Source: Costus lasius
Lineage: Eukaryota > Streptophyta > Magnoliopsida > Zingiberales > Costaceae
Assembly (NCBI GenBank): GCA_027563935.2
Contig: CM050446.2
Span: forward strand, 29,949,501 to 30,013,500
DNA: 64,000 bases
Direction: 5' to 3'
A program made the position numbers and the translations under genes. Shown piece by piece: positions 1 through 11,849 of the stretch. Below the pieces are notes generated by a model. The model was given only the letters and a program-made list of their open reading frames with translations, was not told the origin of the DNA and searched no databases. How positions within the stretch are numbered: position 1 is the stretch's first letter; the number at the start of each line of letters is the position of its first letter.

Positions 1-45
1 CAAGTAGGATCCTTAGCTGCTTATAATAAAACTCTAGGAGATCAA

Positions 46-1150
46 TTGCCTGCTGAACCTGAATTAGATCATAAGGAACACTGTAATGCTATCACTACTA
101 GGAATGGAAGACAATTACATGAACCTAAAGGGAGAGTTGTGAACAATGAAAAAGAGCCTAATGATGATCATGATGATGAATTAGAGTTAGAAAAATCTTT
201 TGAGCATGAGCAATCCCAAGATAGTTTGCCACCTCACCAAGGTGATGAACCTAAAAGTGATGAGCCATGTCAGAATGATGTTTCTAAACCTAGTTCTAGT
301 ACACCATACAGGCTACTCATACCCTTTCCCCAGAGACATGTGTAGGTGAAATTAGACAAATAGTTTGGGAGATTTCTTGATGTTTTGAAAAAGCTTTACA
401 TTAATATTCCATTTACTAAAGCTTTATCTCAAATGCCCACATATGCTAAATTTTTGAAAGAAATTTTGTCTAATAAGAGAAAAATAGAGGATTATGGTAC
501 CGTGGCTCTTACTAAAGAATGTAGTGCTATTATCCAAAACATGTTACCACCGAAATTGAAAGATCCAGGTAGTTTCTCTATACCTTGTTTTATTGGGGGC
601 ATGGCTTTTGACCGAGCCTTATGTGATTTAGGTGCTAGTGTGAGTCTAATGTCATTGTCTATTTGCAGGAAATTGGACATGGGAGAGCTTAAACAGACTT
701 CTATATCTTTACAGCTTGTCGATCGTTCAGTTAAATACCCTACGGGAATTCTTGAAGATGTGCCTATCCAAGTAGGTAAATATTTCATCCCAGCAGATTT
801 TGTAATTCTTGAGATGGAAGAAGATGCAAGAATCCCCATCATACTTGGTAGACTGTTCTTAGCCACAGCAGGAGCACTTATTGATGTAAAGAACGGTAAG
901 CTTACACTTAACATTGGGGATGAAAGAATTGAGTATGACTTGAATGAAGCCATGAAAAACCCTTCAAATGCGGGATCTTGCTATAGTGTACATGCTTTAA
1001 ATGACATTGTCTATGATCTTAATGATTTATTTGTTGAAACCTCTGAAATTGATTCTGATTTAGATTCTGCTCTTGATTTTAAGGTAGGGACCAATTCTGA
1101 AATTGATGAATTATTAGATTGCAGTACTTGTGATAATGAAAAGAGTGAAG
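46..1150 (+). pseudogene. Athila gag tail and aspartic protease, broken
   Basis: The reading frame enters from outside the window as an acidic, low-complexity gag/linker (Asp-Asp-His-Asp-Asp and Glu-rich runs). It reaches a Pro-Phe-Pro-Gln-Arg stretch, meets in-frame stops at about 343-345 and 361-363, and reopens at 385. The protease follows, with active-site DLGAS (Asp codon 625-627) and a downstream IILGR flap/core motif near 840-855. The DLG triad in place of DTG/DSG is common in Athila proteases, so I do not count it as damage. The protease would process the Gag-Pol precursor inside the virus-like particle. The two stops show the copy is inactive. A long antisense frame over the same bases is a shadow of this region. 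Confidence 0.8.
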
Positions 1151-2710
1151 AAAGGAAAGCCCCTAAAGTAGAACTTAAAGCTTTACCTGATAACCTTCGT
1201 TATGAATTTCTTGGTCCTGATTCTACTTACCCTGTTATTGTTGATGCACAGCTTGGAAAAAGCGAAACAGGTTTGCTTCTCAAAGAATTAAGGATTCATA
1301 GGAAGGTAATTGGGTACACAATTGATGACTTAAAGGGGATTAACCCTTCCTTTTGTATTCACAGGATCTTCATGGAAGAGGAACACAGGCCACATGCAAA
1401 TTTTCAAAGGAGACTTAACCCCTCTATGAAAGAAGTTGTGAAGAAGGAGGTTCTGAAATTACTTAATGCAGGTATTATCTACCCTATCTCTGATAGCAAA
1501 TGGGTAAGTCCTGTACATTGTGTTCTTAAGAATGGAGGGGTAACTGTCATGAAAAACAAAGACAATGAATTGATTCCTGTTAGAACTGTTACTAGTTGGC
1601 ACTTGTGTATAGATTATGGAAAATTAAATGCTGCCACTAGGAAATACCACTTTCTTTTACCTTTTATTGATCAGATAGTTGAAAGACTGGCAAACCATTC
1701 TCACTTCTATTTCTTAGATGGGTATTCTGGTTTTTTTTAAATTCCTATACATCCTAATGATCAAGATAAAACCACTTTCACTTGCCCGTATGGAACTTTT
1801 GCATATAGGAGAATGCCTTTTGGTTTATGTAATGCACCTGCTACTTTTCAGAGATGTATGATGGCTATTTTTTCTGATTTTATTGAGGACTTTATGGATG
1901 TATTTATGGATAATTTCTCTATATACAGTTCTTCTTTTGATGTTTTTTTGGCTAATTTATCTCAGGTTTTGCAGAGGTGTGAAAAAACTAACCTTGCGCT
2001 TAATTGGGAAAAATGTCATTTCATAGTTAGGCAACGGATAATTTTGGGACACTTGATTTCAGAGGGAGGAATTGAAGTTGACAAGGCCAAAGTTGAGGTG
2101 ATAGAGAAATTGGAGCCGCCCACTACAGTAAAGGAGGTTTGGATCTTTCTAGGACATACAGGATTCTACCGGCGATTCATCAAGGATTTCTCTAAACTTG
2201 ATAAACCTCTTACAAATTTACTTTTTAAAGATATTAAATTTTCTTTTGATGAAGATTGTTTATCTGCTCTTCAGGAATTGAAGAAGGCTTTGGTTTCACT
2301 ACCTATCATTCAGCCTCCAGATTGGGATTTGCCCTTTGAGCTCATGTGTGATGCCAGTGATTATGCAATAGGAGCAGTTTTGGGAGAGAGAAAGGAGAAA
2401 AGGCCTTATGTTATTCATTACGCTAGCAAAACTTTGGATGAAACATAGAGGAATTACACTACCACTGAGAAGGAACTTTTAGCTATAGTATTTGCCTTTG
2501 ATAAATTCAGATCATACTTGATTAACTCCAAAGTGGTAGTGTATACCGATCATGCAGCTATAAGGTACTTAATGCAAAAAAAGGATACTAAACCACACTT
2601 GCTCAGATGGATTTTACTTTTACAAGAATTTGATTTGGAGATTAAAGACAAAAAGGGATCAGAGAACTTTGTTGCATATCATCTTTCAAGGATTATGGTA
2701 GAAATTGAAA
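1151..2710 (+). pseudogene. Athila reverse transcriptase and RNase H, broken
   Basis: RT begins with the usual 'K-E-V-x-K-L-L-x-A-G-I-I-Y-P-I-S-D-S-x-W-V-S-P' type segment near 1430-1510. It continues through LCIDYGKLN and FLDGYSGF to a TAA stop at 1738-1740, where family members read Gln or Asn. It resumes as MPFGLCNAPATF at 1813. The catalytic box reads F-M-D-N (Asn codon 1912-1914) instead of F-M-D-D, so one metal-binding Asp is lost. RNase H starts at MCDASDYAIGAVL (about 2343) and is cut by TAG at 2446-2448. It ends in VAYHLSRI near 2675, where a conserved Asp (VADHLSR) has become Tyr. RT plus RNase H would convert element RNA into cDNA. Three separate lesions make function impossible. 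Confidence 0.85.
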
Positions 2711-4029
2711 AGAATGATGTAATCAATGATTCCTTTCCTAAAGAACAACTCTTGGCCATTGAACAAATCAGAGCCCCTTGGTATGCTGACATTGTGAATT
2801 ACCTTGTAGCTAATGTTTTCCCTCCTGATTTGAGTTACCAAAAAAGGAAGAGATTCTTGGCTGAGGTAAAGCACTATTTTTGGGATGAGCCTTATGTGTT
2901 TAGAAGATGTGCAGATGACATTTTTAGAAGATGTGTACCTGAAAAGGAAATCTCATATATATTGTTTCAATGTCATGGATCCTCTTATGGTGGTCATGCT
3001 GGTGCTAAGAAAACTGCTTTTAAAGTGTTGCAATCAGGATTTTATTGGCCTTCAATTTTTAAAGACATGAGATGCCACTATCCAATATTCTTGAGGTTGA
3101 AATATTTGATGTTTGGGGGATTGACTTCATGAGACCTTTTCCATCCTCTAGAGGTAACAAGTACATTCTTGTGGCAGTTGATTATGTTTCAAAGTGGGTT
3201 GAGGCTCTTGCTTCCCCTACTAACGATTCCCGAGTTGTTGTTAAGCTGTTCAAAAAAAATTATCTTTCCACGATTTGGGACACCACGAGTAGTGATTAGT
3301 GATGGAGGTTCACATTTCATTGAACACAAGTTTTCAGCTTTGCTCAAGAAATATGGGGTGAATCATAGAGTTGCTACACCTTATTACCCCCAAACAAGTG
3401 GACAAATTGAGATATCAAACAGAGAAATCAAAGGAATTTTGGAGAAGACAGTGTCACGAACTAGAAAAGATTGGGCATTCAAACTTGATGATGCATTGTG
3501 GGCTTACCGGACTGCTTTCAAAACACCTATAGGTATGTCTCCTTTTCAATTGATTTATGGAAAATTATCTCACCTTCTTGTAGAGCTCGAGCATAAGGCG
3601 TTCTGGGCAATCAAGATGCTGAATTTCGATTTGAAGGACGCGGGTGAGAAATGGAGATTACAATTAAATGAGCTAGATGAGATTAGACTCTCCGCATATG
3701 AAAATGCAAGAATTTACAAAGAGAGGACTAAAAGATGGCATGATCGACATATTCTCAGAAAGGAGCTCCAACCAGGTGACTTTGTTCTTTTATTCAACTC
3801 TAGATTAAGGCTTTTTCCTAGAAAACTTAAGTCTCGATGGTCTGGGCCCTTTCAGGTGAAGAAAATTTATCCTTACGAAGCTGTAGACATATGGAGCAAG
3901 GAAACAGGAGATTTTAAAGTTAATGGTCAAAGGTTGAAATATTACTATCAGAAAGAGCAGACTAAAGAAAAAGAAAAGTTCTACCTTGATGAACCACAAT
4001 CAAATCTGAGTGCCAAATGGTCAAGCTAA
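2711..4029 (+). pseudogene. Athila integrase, broken
   Basis: The zinc-binding part is recognisable around 2965-3065 (C-H-G-S-S-Y-G-G-H followed by G-F-Y-W-P-S-I). Its CxxC half is missing: after 3066 the sequence jumps to [19 protein letters not shown] in another frame, consistent with a deletion of roughly 25-30 codons. A second frameshift falls in the A-run near 3253-3260. The DDE core is visible as WGIDF (first Asp, near 3119), SDGGSHF (second Asp, near 3297) and GQIEISNRE (Glu, near 3408). The C-terminal tail contains LKSRWSGPF and ends at TAA 4027-4029. Integrase would insert the cDNA into the genome. The missing zinc ligands and the shifts make it inactive. Confidence 0.85.
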
Positions 4030-4921
4030 TGACCTTTAAATTAGCGCTTCTTGGGAGGCAACCCAAGCTTTCCAACTTTAGTTTTCTTTTCACTTTTTTT
4101 TACTTTTGCTCTTAGAACTATTTTTTTTTTATTTTTGTAGGTAAGCAAGTTCTGACGCAAATTACGGTACAGTAATTCTTGTCGACTTCGACCAAAAAGT
4201 TTCGACGAGATAACGGTACTGCCGTAAGTTTTTTTACAATACCATATTTTGTGTCCAAAATTGAGCAGAGAATTTCATTGCAATTATGGCACTACCGTAA
4301 GTAACTTTATGGTACCATAATTTCACTCTAGATTTTCCCGAGAATCTCAGCAATTTATCCTGTTTTACGGTAGTACCATAACGAATATTACGGTACCGTC
4401 TTTCATCATTAAAAAAAAGAAAAAAAAACATTGATGCTTCTCATCCATGTTTCCACCAGTTCCCACACTGACCAATCTACCCCAGAGACGCAAAAGAGAT
4501 TGGATCAAATGCTGATGAGCAAAACTTTATGAGTATTTTTCTTCACATCTTCAAAAATTCATTTTTCCCATTCCATCAATGTTTTATCCTCAAAAACTTC
4601 TTGCGCCCAATGTTTTATGAGTATTTTGTGATGATCTTCTTGATGATAAATAAATTCATGCCTTTGATTAAGTCCAGATCTATCATGTCAAATTTATTTC
4701 TCTAATATATATCAATTTTTGAAATTTTTCATTTACTGATAAATGAGATTTTGGGTGGATATATTGTTCGAAGAATTCAATTTAAAAGTCAAGCTACTTT
4801 TTGAATAAAATCAGCATATGAGTATAACCTTTTGAATTGATGTCAATTGATTAGTCTAATTGATGTTTAGTCTATTTACTATTTGTTGGGAAGAAAGAAT
4901 CCGAGATCCAAAAATAGTGAG

Positions 4922-5077
4922 TGACTCCCCTACTTGGCACTGTGCAAAATTGACAGTGGTAGCAAAGGACATGGGTTGAAGTCTGAAAAAAAAAATTGAG
5001 AGAAAGAAAAAGAAAATGACTCCTCTACTTGGCACTGTGTAAAATTGACAGTGGTACCTAAGGCAAGAGTTAAAGTC
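4922..5077 (+). repeat. Two-copy tandem repeat, period 95 bp
   Basis: Copies at 4922-4983 and 5017-5077 share TACTTGGCACTGTG, AAATTGACAGTGGTA and a GTC end, with an A-rich spacer. They lie in the Athila 3' noncoding region and also make antisense shadow ORFs look repetitive. Confidence 0.75.
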
Positions 5078-5440
5078 CCAAATAAAAAGTGTGTATCTAT
5101 GTGGGGACATACCATCAAAAACACAAAAAAGAATAAAAACAAAAATAGAAAAGTAAAGAAAAATTTGAGTGGAAAAAGATTTTTGGATATCCTATTCCTG
5201 TAAACAAAAGTATAATAGATCTGAACTGAAAATTAGATGAATTCATGAGATTGAAATTCTACCATTTATGCGAGTTGCGAAGTTTTATTCAATTAAGTTG
5301 TGAATCTTGAGAATTGAATTCAAAAGATGATATGCCTATTTAAAATTTTATGAATCAATTGATGGGATTTTTCATTAGTGATTGTATTTTAGAAATTTAT
5401 TCTTCATGAGAAAATCTATGCCTATGATCGATTTTTGATT

Positions 5441-5460
5441 TTTGCTTGAGGACAAGCAAA
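5441..5460 (+). promoter_or_regulatory. Perfect hairpin before the Athila 3' LTR
   Basis: TTTGCTTG-AGGA-CAAGCAAA forms an 8-bp perfect stem with a 4-base loop. The 'TTGAGGACAAGCAA' string recurs just before the polypurine tract in Athila/Tat elements, so it is likely a conserved RNA signal of the element. Its function is not established here. Confidence 0.6.
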
Positions 5461-5737
5461 GTTTGAGCCTTATGTGTTTGATGACACCGAAATTTATAGT
5501 AAATTTCATGCCATTTCATATTTCTTTTTGTGTCAAATTCATAAACTTTTGCTTATTTTTATGCCTTTTTTATCAATTACTGCAGAATCTACACTGTTTT
5601 TAGTTTTTGATGGTTTTTAGGCAAAAAGGCATGATTTTTAGGCATTTTCAAGCAATCCAGATGCGTGAATGAATTCCCACCATCAAGAGGAGATAATATG
5701 TGAAATTTCATAAAGATTGGAGCTTCAGACCAAATTA

Positions 5738-6030
5738 CGGCAGGGCCGTAATCTATATTACGGTACCGCAATTTCACAGGCTACCGTAAGTAATATCAGA
5801 GCACTGCCGTAATTTGGGAATTTTTTATCCAGAAAGATTTTCGGAAATTACGGCACTACCGTAAATATTTTCACAGGCCGTAATTTGGAGTGCTTTCCGA
5901 CCAGAAACTTTGGCTGAAAATACGGCACTACTGTAAAGTATTTCATGGTACTATAATTCCAAACATATTTCCACCCAAGAACTCGACTGAAATTATGGCA
6001 GTGCCGTAATGAAAAATACGGTCGTAATTA
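5738..6030 (+). repeat. Array of TTACGG...CCGTAA quasi-palindromic phrases
   Basis: About nine degenerate copies of a self-complementary word (for example ATTACGGCAGGGCCGTAAT at about 5735, AAATTACGGCACTACCGTAA at 5846, AATTATGGCAGTGCCGTAA at 5991) are spaced 30-60 bp apart. The same vocabulary occurs at 4160-4400 in the same element. Each word could form a 6-7-bp hairpin. Confidence 0.8.
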
Positions 6031-7324
6031 CAACCTGGAGACGTGATTTTCACGGTCAAATTTGAGTCTGATTTTTGTGGGATCGATTGTGGACGATCCA
6101 GGACATGAAATTCAAAGTTGTAAGAAGCAAAAAGGGAGCTTTCGATGAGACATTGGGGGAGACACCAAAAGCCCTAATTTTCATCCACTGACAAAGGAGA
6201 AATCGAGTTTCACACCGCCGACATAGGTTTCACGACTGGGAAGCGTACAACTCATCTCTGGCCGTGAAATTCGAAGGGAAGCTTCACCTGGAGGAGGATA
6301 CGATACCCCAGAAGTTTTAGAGCGAAATGATCTCGATCGGAGGAGAAATCAATGAAGAACCCAGCGCCGGCATTGTTCACGCGTGGAAATTACAGCTGTA
6401 ATTTTTGTTACAGCCATGTGGTTATTTGTTTTTCCCTTCTTTCTTGATTTCCAACACTTTGATACTATGAATTATTATAATTTCTCATCCATGCTAGCTT
6501 AAACCTTTCGTGGGACATAGGAGAGTAATTCCCTTTGATTTCTTAATGACTAGATAAACTTTTCATTACTTCGTCATGTATAATTTTAGCATGATAATTC
6601 TACTTTTGTGATAATTATTCTTTGATTCTCCATAGATTCATGTTATTATTCATGTTTTAGAGTTTTTGCAATAAGGACCGAAAGGTGACTTGCTTGAGAA
6701 CTTAGAACCCTAGAATTGCATGATAAGGAACTCACCGTAAGAAATTAGGTTAGTTCTTATTTATTGATTTTAGAAGAATAATTGCCATGTTTAATAATAT
6801 GAATCTAGGATTGAGTCAATTTATCAAACGTGAAGATCTTGTGCGAAAACAAGGATCGAAACGTTGGAGAATCATAAGTAGAACTTGTGTTGAGACTCGG
6901 ATGCACGAAAGTTATCCTTGAGATTCCACTCGAGATGATCCACTTAGAATTCGGATGCACGAAAGTGTTCCTTGAGTTCTTCGATGGATGATTTACTTAT
7001 TTTCAGCTTGGGATAGATCTTGCGCGAAAGCGAGGATCGGTCCCTGCATGATTGTCTACACGAAAGTGAGATAATCCTTTTATGAAGTAAATTATGTCTT
7101 TATCATGATAAAATCAAACTGACGAATTACTATTCATATCTAGTCATAGAAATCAAAGTGGATGAAACCCTAGTCCCAGTTTCTCTCTCTAGTATTTTCG
7201 TTAGCTTTCGATAATTCACTTGCATAGTTTCTATTGCCTAAATAGTAAGAACTCAATTATTCGGTACTTGACAAACAAGGTCTCTGTGAGATCGATATTT
7301 TTTATTACTTCGAGTATCCGTGCA

Positions 7325-8903
7325 TGATGCCATGCATTTTTATAGTGATTTTTATTATTATTCCATGATAAATTTATGCTTATTTGAATATTTTTACACT
7401 CCTTTAAAGCTTATTTACTTCAAAGCTTCATAATCTTCACTTTTCATCTTTCTTATGGAATTTCAGGTTAAATCAACCAATTTTGAAGTCATTTTGAAGA
7501 ATCTAAAAGCATGGGGTGATTCCTTATGAAAAGACGAAGTTGCCAATAAAATTTGGGCTCAATCGGGGCTTTTTCTAGACTTCACGGCCAGGTGAACCCG
7601 GCGGGGTTCACTGGTGATCTTGCCAAAGGATGAAACTCACCGCGCGTTTCACTGCCTGGTGAACTCGGCGGGGTTCACCGATGATGTCAAGGTATCCGAA
7701 ATTCGCCGCAGGTGAACCCCATGGGGTTCACCCGTGATTCTATCTGATAAAACCTGCGCAGAAATTTACCGTAGACTTCACTGGTAGGTGAACCCGGCGG
7801 GGTTCACCTGTGATTATTTCGCAATAGGACTGTACATAACACTTCACCACCTGGTGAATCCGACGGGGTTCACCCGTGACACTATCGGAACAGCCTGACC
7901 TTCACTCGGTTTTTCGTTGATTTTGGACCCGATTCAAGTCCAAATTTGGCAGGTGAGGACTCTATGGAAAGCTTATTTGAAGGAAAACAAATAGAATAAA
8001 AAAGGCCCAATTTTGGTGAACAAATGGTCGAGCAATCAAGCGATGAAACGGCTAGGGTGGACGGACACGGCGAACAGGCGACTTCGAGGCGATTTCTGGA
8101 GATTCAACCATTGGAACTCAGTGATTCTTGTTTTATTTCTTTCGGTTCATCGTCTCCTCCCTCTTAGAAACCTTTTCTTGTGATTTTCCTATGTACAAAG
8201 AGAGAATTTTTAGCGATTCAACGATGGTTGTAGCGTAAACTTTGTTTCAGGGCTAGGTTAAGCCCTCTGATGATTTCTTTTTGCAACTATTGTGTTAACT
8301 TTGTCATTTGGATCATATTCTGAGCATATTTCACTTGAAGTATTAACTTCTTGATATTTACTCTGGCCAAGTATTATCATGTCATAGTTATTATAGTTCA
8401 TAACGAAAGTAGGACTATAACGACGGAACCTCTTTGTGAATCTTGCGAAGACTCGACACGAAAGTGCTTGTTCTTCGCTCGAGGGTCCATAATCTACCAC
8501 GGAACCCATTGGGTTTGTCTAGAATGATCCAACGCAAAAGTAGGAGACGTTCTAAGTAAATACCGGGGTGTACACTCGAAAGAGGGCACCTTGTACCATA
8601 GGGTAGATTCCTTATGCATATTTGTAAATCCATGTAACTGATATTTATGTCTTAGCGCAATTAGAATCGTTAGAGTGGTGGAAACCAAAGCCCTAATATT
8701 CTCTCTCATATATTTTCCCCATCGTAGTAGTTTGATTTCTTGCTTACGATTTCGCTTAGTTTTAGTTTTTTTAAGTTCCAAAAACCACGATTTGATCAGC
8801 TTAGATTCCAAGAATTAGATTTTCTGGTACTGACCTTGTTCCCTGTGGGATTCGATATCTTTTGTATTACTTCGACATTACCATGCACTTGCGGATAATG
8901 TCA
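7325..8903 (+). repeat. Solo Athila-like LTR inserted in an Athila LTR (TSD GTGCA)
   Basis: The sequence starts TGATGCCATGCAT at 7325 and ends ...CTTGCGGATAATGTCA at 8903. It is flanked by GTGCA at 7320-7324 and GTGCA at 8904-8908. At 1579 bp it lacks any internal region, PBS or coding sequence, so it is a solo LTR left by LTR-LTR recombination. Its 3' end (GTTCCCTGTGGGATTCGATAT, then TTACTTCGA and GCACTTGCGG) matches the end structure of the host LTR. Its central repeats use a different palindromic word, so it belongs to a different family. Confidence 0.85.
7583..7890 (+). repeat. Five-unit array of TGAACCCGGCGGGGTTCA phrases
   Basis: Five imperfect palindromic units start near 7590, 7655, 7706, 7787 and 7850, at about 52-80 bp spacing. 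Each contains GGTGAA...GGGGTTCAC, followed by a GTGAT-like tail. The arms pair over about 8-9 bp. The units lie in the 5' (U3-like) half of the solo LTR. Confidence 0.85.
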
Positions 8904-8923
8904 GTGCACTTGTAGACACAACA

Positions 8924-11221
8924 GGTTTTTGGACATAACAAGTCTTTGGCAGGAACGCCAGAGATAAGTTTATGTTTACCTACTTGTTGGGATACAACAG
9001 ATACAACTTCCTTGAAATTACGGTAGCCGGAGATGCTCAGGAAGCCTCTTAGCGAACTCCAAATCTAGCAGCTATCGCTGCTAAATTTACCCTAAAAAAT
9101 GCCTCACTTTGCAACACTGCCTCCTCCAATCCTTTATAGAACTTCCTATACTTGCTATTCGTGAGTTTTGATCGAGTTTTGTGTTGATTTCGCCTCATAA
9201 TCATGATTTGGGTGAATTTTTAAAGTGTGGGTGGAAGAATAGAGCTGAATTTGCTTTCTACCTAGTTTTTGTAATCACATGGTTGTAACAACTGTAATGT
9301 AAATGATCATAGTCCTATGATCTCGGGCCTATTTTCTGATTTTGACTTTTTTATCTATTTAAGTCCTACATTCTCTTCAACTATGCATCTTGGTCCAATT
9401 GGCTTGGATATCTATTAAATTATGCATTTTAAGCAAAGAAATAAAAAAATTAAAAGAATATGTAGATTTCAAACCAAATGACATATTTGACTTAAAAATC
9501 AAGCAAAAGTGCATAAAAATGACTCAAAAAGATTATATAAATACATAAAATCCACTATGACTTTTTGTGTCAACACCGGTCATCATCTAGCACTCAATCA
9601 CCAGAGCTGCTTTGGCTAAAGGCTCACAAGGTTAAGGTGGGCTGATGGCAAGCTTCTGGTATCAAATGGTGGCGAGCTGATAGAGAACAAGGCAGAATAG
9701 TGGTGGAACAAGGCAATGGTAAAATGTTTTCGATCCTAGAGATCCAGTTGTCGGTTGAATAGATCCTCTTGGCTATTGGTTCACCTCAACAAAAGATGTT
9801 ATAGTTTGAGTTTGGAGTCGATCGGTGTTGTGGATGAAGCAGAATATGGGGCCATCAAAGAGCATGGTGACTAGATATTCATCCGATTCCAGTGATCTAG
9901 CAGTCCAATGACCCAATCCTTTTGGCCTTTCATTTACATGGAGGAAGAGATGTCGTCGCTAGAGTTTGGGGTTGATTGGAGCTGTTGATGAGATCAATTA
10001 TGGTGGCTGGGCAAAAGGAGCAAAGGCCATGCTACTATTTATGTTGAGACTTACATAGCTAGGCTGTCATTTTGGTCATGGGCATAATTTGGATCTTCGA
10101 TCAACATAGGAATGATCACAGTCAAGCCATGATCTCAGCCATGGCCATAATCTAGCATCATGGCCAAGCCATGATTTTTGTCCTCGCCATGATTTCTCTA
10201 CTTGTTGCTGGATTGTTGGATTCTTGATGCATCACGTAGGCGCTAAAAATCACATATGCCTAACCCAATCATCTACGTAATATTCTCTGATCAATTTTAT
10301 ATTCTAATGTAGGATGGGATTTTAGTATTGTTTGGACAAACCTTAGGTATGTAGCTCAAGTAATTTCTAACATGCAGATCCCACAACAATCAACCAAAAA
10401 GTCATGTAGAACTAAAGGGAGAGGAAGAAATGTCACTCGTCGCCCCTTTAGGGAAGGGGCCTTGCCATTTCTTTGACCTCACTCTGAGGTCTTATAAATT
10501 GGTATTTAAATGGTCTACAATCAGATCAAAACAAAGTAAGTCACTAGGAAGAAGCTACAAGCCCTAAGCAACTTTAAACTAACAAAGATCCTTACGAGGG
10601 GAGGTGGGTCTTGTTCACTTCAATAAGTGTTGAAAACCTTGTAGGTGATGGGGGCTGCAACTCACTACTTCGATCAGTTTAGGATCCTTGAGGACTCTCC
10701 AGTGATGCTTCTTCACTTCAAGGTCACCCAAAGAGATGAAGTTGAAGGATGAAAGCGATTAGGAGAACAAGGAAGAGCACCACTCTCGATCATAAGGAAT
10801 CAACTCAAGTTTTTAGAAATTTTCATGAAGAAAGTATTGCACTATGATGAATGACAACTACAAGCACTTAAAACCCATATTCCCCTCAATGGTTACATAG
10901 GAGATTTCCTATATCATCCCTTGATCTAGTGGCTGGTTTTGATGTTCTTTGAATGAAAGGTTGAGATGCTCTTGGCGCCCTTTTCATGGCTGAATTTCTA
11001 GCTGCTTTATTGGTTGGTTTGGTAGGCCAAGATAAGCTTGCTTCTTATTGGTAGGAGTTGGCTGTCATGCATGCATCATTCATTGATCTTTGAGTGGAGA
11101 AATGAACCCTATTGGTGGAGATGGGAGGTGGTGTTTCTTCAGTGGGTTGTGAGTTGGTGCTTGCCTTCCTTCTCCCTCTTGTTTTGTTCCTTGAGAGGTG
11201 TTTGTTGTGCTGAATCCTTGA
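8924..11221. other. Intergenic/degenerate DNA without a supported gene
   Basis: I see no coding region above noise. The first 60 bp (TTTTTGG...TTTGGCAGGAACG) faintly recall an Athila primer-site region but do not match one. Two loosely similar halves (about 9720-9850 and 9895-10010, sharing GAGTTTGG-GTCGAT/GTTGAT and GTTG-TGGATGA/TTGATGA) suggest an old duplication. CATGGCC...GCCATGAT phrases occur at about 10110-10190, like those near 17820. Confidence 0.5.
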
Positions 11222-11783
11222 GGCCGTGTTTACTTGGACGGATGGAAAATACAAAGGAAAGAAAAAAAAGAAAGAAAGGAAAAATAGATGGGTGGAATGT
11301 GTTATAGATTTTCCTTCCTTGTGTTTACTTGGATGGAAAGAAAGTTTGAAGGATTGATATATACACCCTAATTTTTTATTTTTTTATTCATATTATATAT
11401 ATATATAATATATAATATCATAAAATTATTAAATATTAAATATTAAATACGAGCGACGACAGCGAGGGCAAGTAGCAGCTGCATGAACGAGCAATGGCGG
11501 CGAGCTCGAGCAACAACGACAAGGATGAGTAGTCGAGAAAAGCTCATATTGAGCGAGAATAAGTAACAGTGCGGTGAAAAGTTAGGTGTGAAGTTAGTAA
11601 AGTTAAGTCATAGTTTCAGCTTTCCGTCCGACTTGGGCAGAAAGCAAATGGAGGGATTAATGACTAACTTTCCCTCTTACTTTCCCTTCTAAACTATCCA
11701 TCTGCCTAAGTAAACAAGCTTATACTCTTTTCCTTCCTACTTTCTTTCCTTTCGTTCTAACTTCCTCCCAAGTAAACAAGGCC
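11222..11783. mobile_element. Tourist/Harbinger-like MITE
   Basis: The left end GGCCGTGTTTACTTGG (11222) and the right end CCAAGTAAACAAGGCC (ending 11783) are inverted repeats with one mismatch. They are flanked by TGA on both sides (11219-11221 and 11784-11786). The element is 562 bp and non-coding, with an AT-rich core (11376-11450) and internal repeats of the TTTACTTGG word near 11320 and 11706. GGCC ends and a 3-bp duplication fit PIF/Harbinger MITEs, although their usual target is TAA/TTA, so the superfamily is probable rather than certain. Confidence 0.75.
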
Positions 11784-11849
11784 TGAGTGATGTGGTAATG
11801 AGTTGGCATCCTGGATGATGTGGTTTGGTAACTTGGATAACGTGGCATT

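Larger units (their letters stand above)
4030..5478 (+). other. Athila 3' noncoding region with hairpins and phrase repeats
   Basis: There is no credible ORF. A perfect 6-bp stem, CTTGGG-AGGCAA-CCCAAG, lies at 4050-4067 just after the integrase stop. Between about 4160 and 4400 short self-complementary phrases of the TTACGG-TA-CCGTAA kind recur roughly every 50-70 bp. A near-direct repeat lies at 4922-5077. The region ends in a degenerate purine-rich stretch before the LTR. Confidence 0.7.
1..8923 (+). mobile_element. Athila-type Ty3/gypsy retrotransposon, 5' end outside window
   Basis: The order is gag tail, protease, RT, RNase H, integrase, a long 3' noncoding region and a 3' LTR. Athila-type traits include the KLYINIPF-type stretch before the protease, the DLGAS protease site, an AGCGCTTCTTGGGAGGCAACCC hairpin region just after integrase, and a TTGAGGACAAGCAA hairpin shortly before the LTR. 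The 5' LTR and most of gag lie left of the window. Every coding block carries stops or frameshifts, so the copy is dead. A solo LTR interrupts the 3' LTR near its end. The lineage name comes from motif recognition and would need a tree. Confidence 0.85.
5479..8923 (+). repeat. 3' LTR of the Athila element, split by a solo LTR
   Basis: The LTR starts TGATGACACCG at 5479 and runs to 7324, ending ...CCGTGCA. It resumes after the inserted solo LTR as CTTGTAGACACAACA (8909-8923). Without the insert it is about 1.86 kb. Athila-like LTR end signals are present: a TTATTACTTCGA stretch (7305-7315) followed by GTGCACTTG. The U3-like part contains many TTACGGCACTGCCGTAA-type phrases (5738-6030). The exact 3' boundary is inferred by comparison with the solo LTR at 30709-32175. 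Confidence 0.75.

Noticed and set aside
492..953. 153-codon antisense ORF
   Set aside because: It lies exactly over the Athila protease on the other strand and has no motif of its own.
7583..7890. CRISPR-like array
   Set aside because: The units are degenerate, palindromic and unevenly spaced inside a plant LTR; there are no cas genes and no constant repeat.
8924..8970. Primer-binding site of a second Athila element
   Set aside because: TTTTTGG...TTTGGCAGGAACG is only loosely similar to Athila primer sites, and the preceding LTR is already explained as the 3' LTR.
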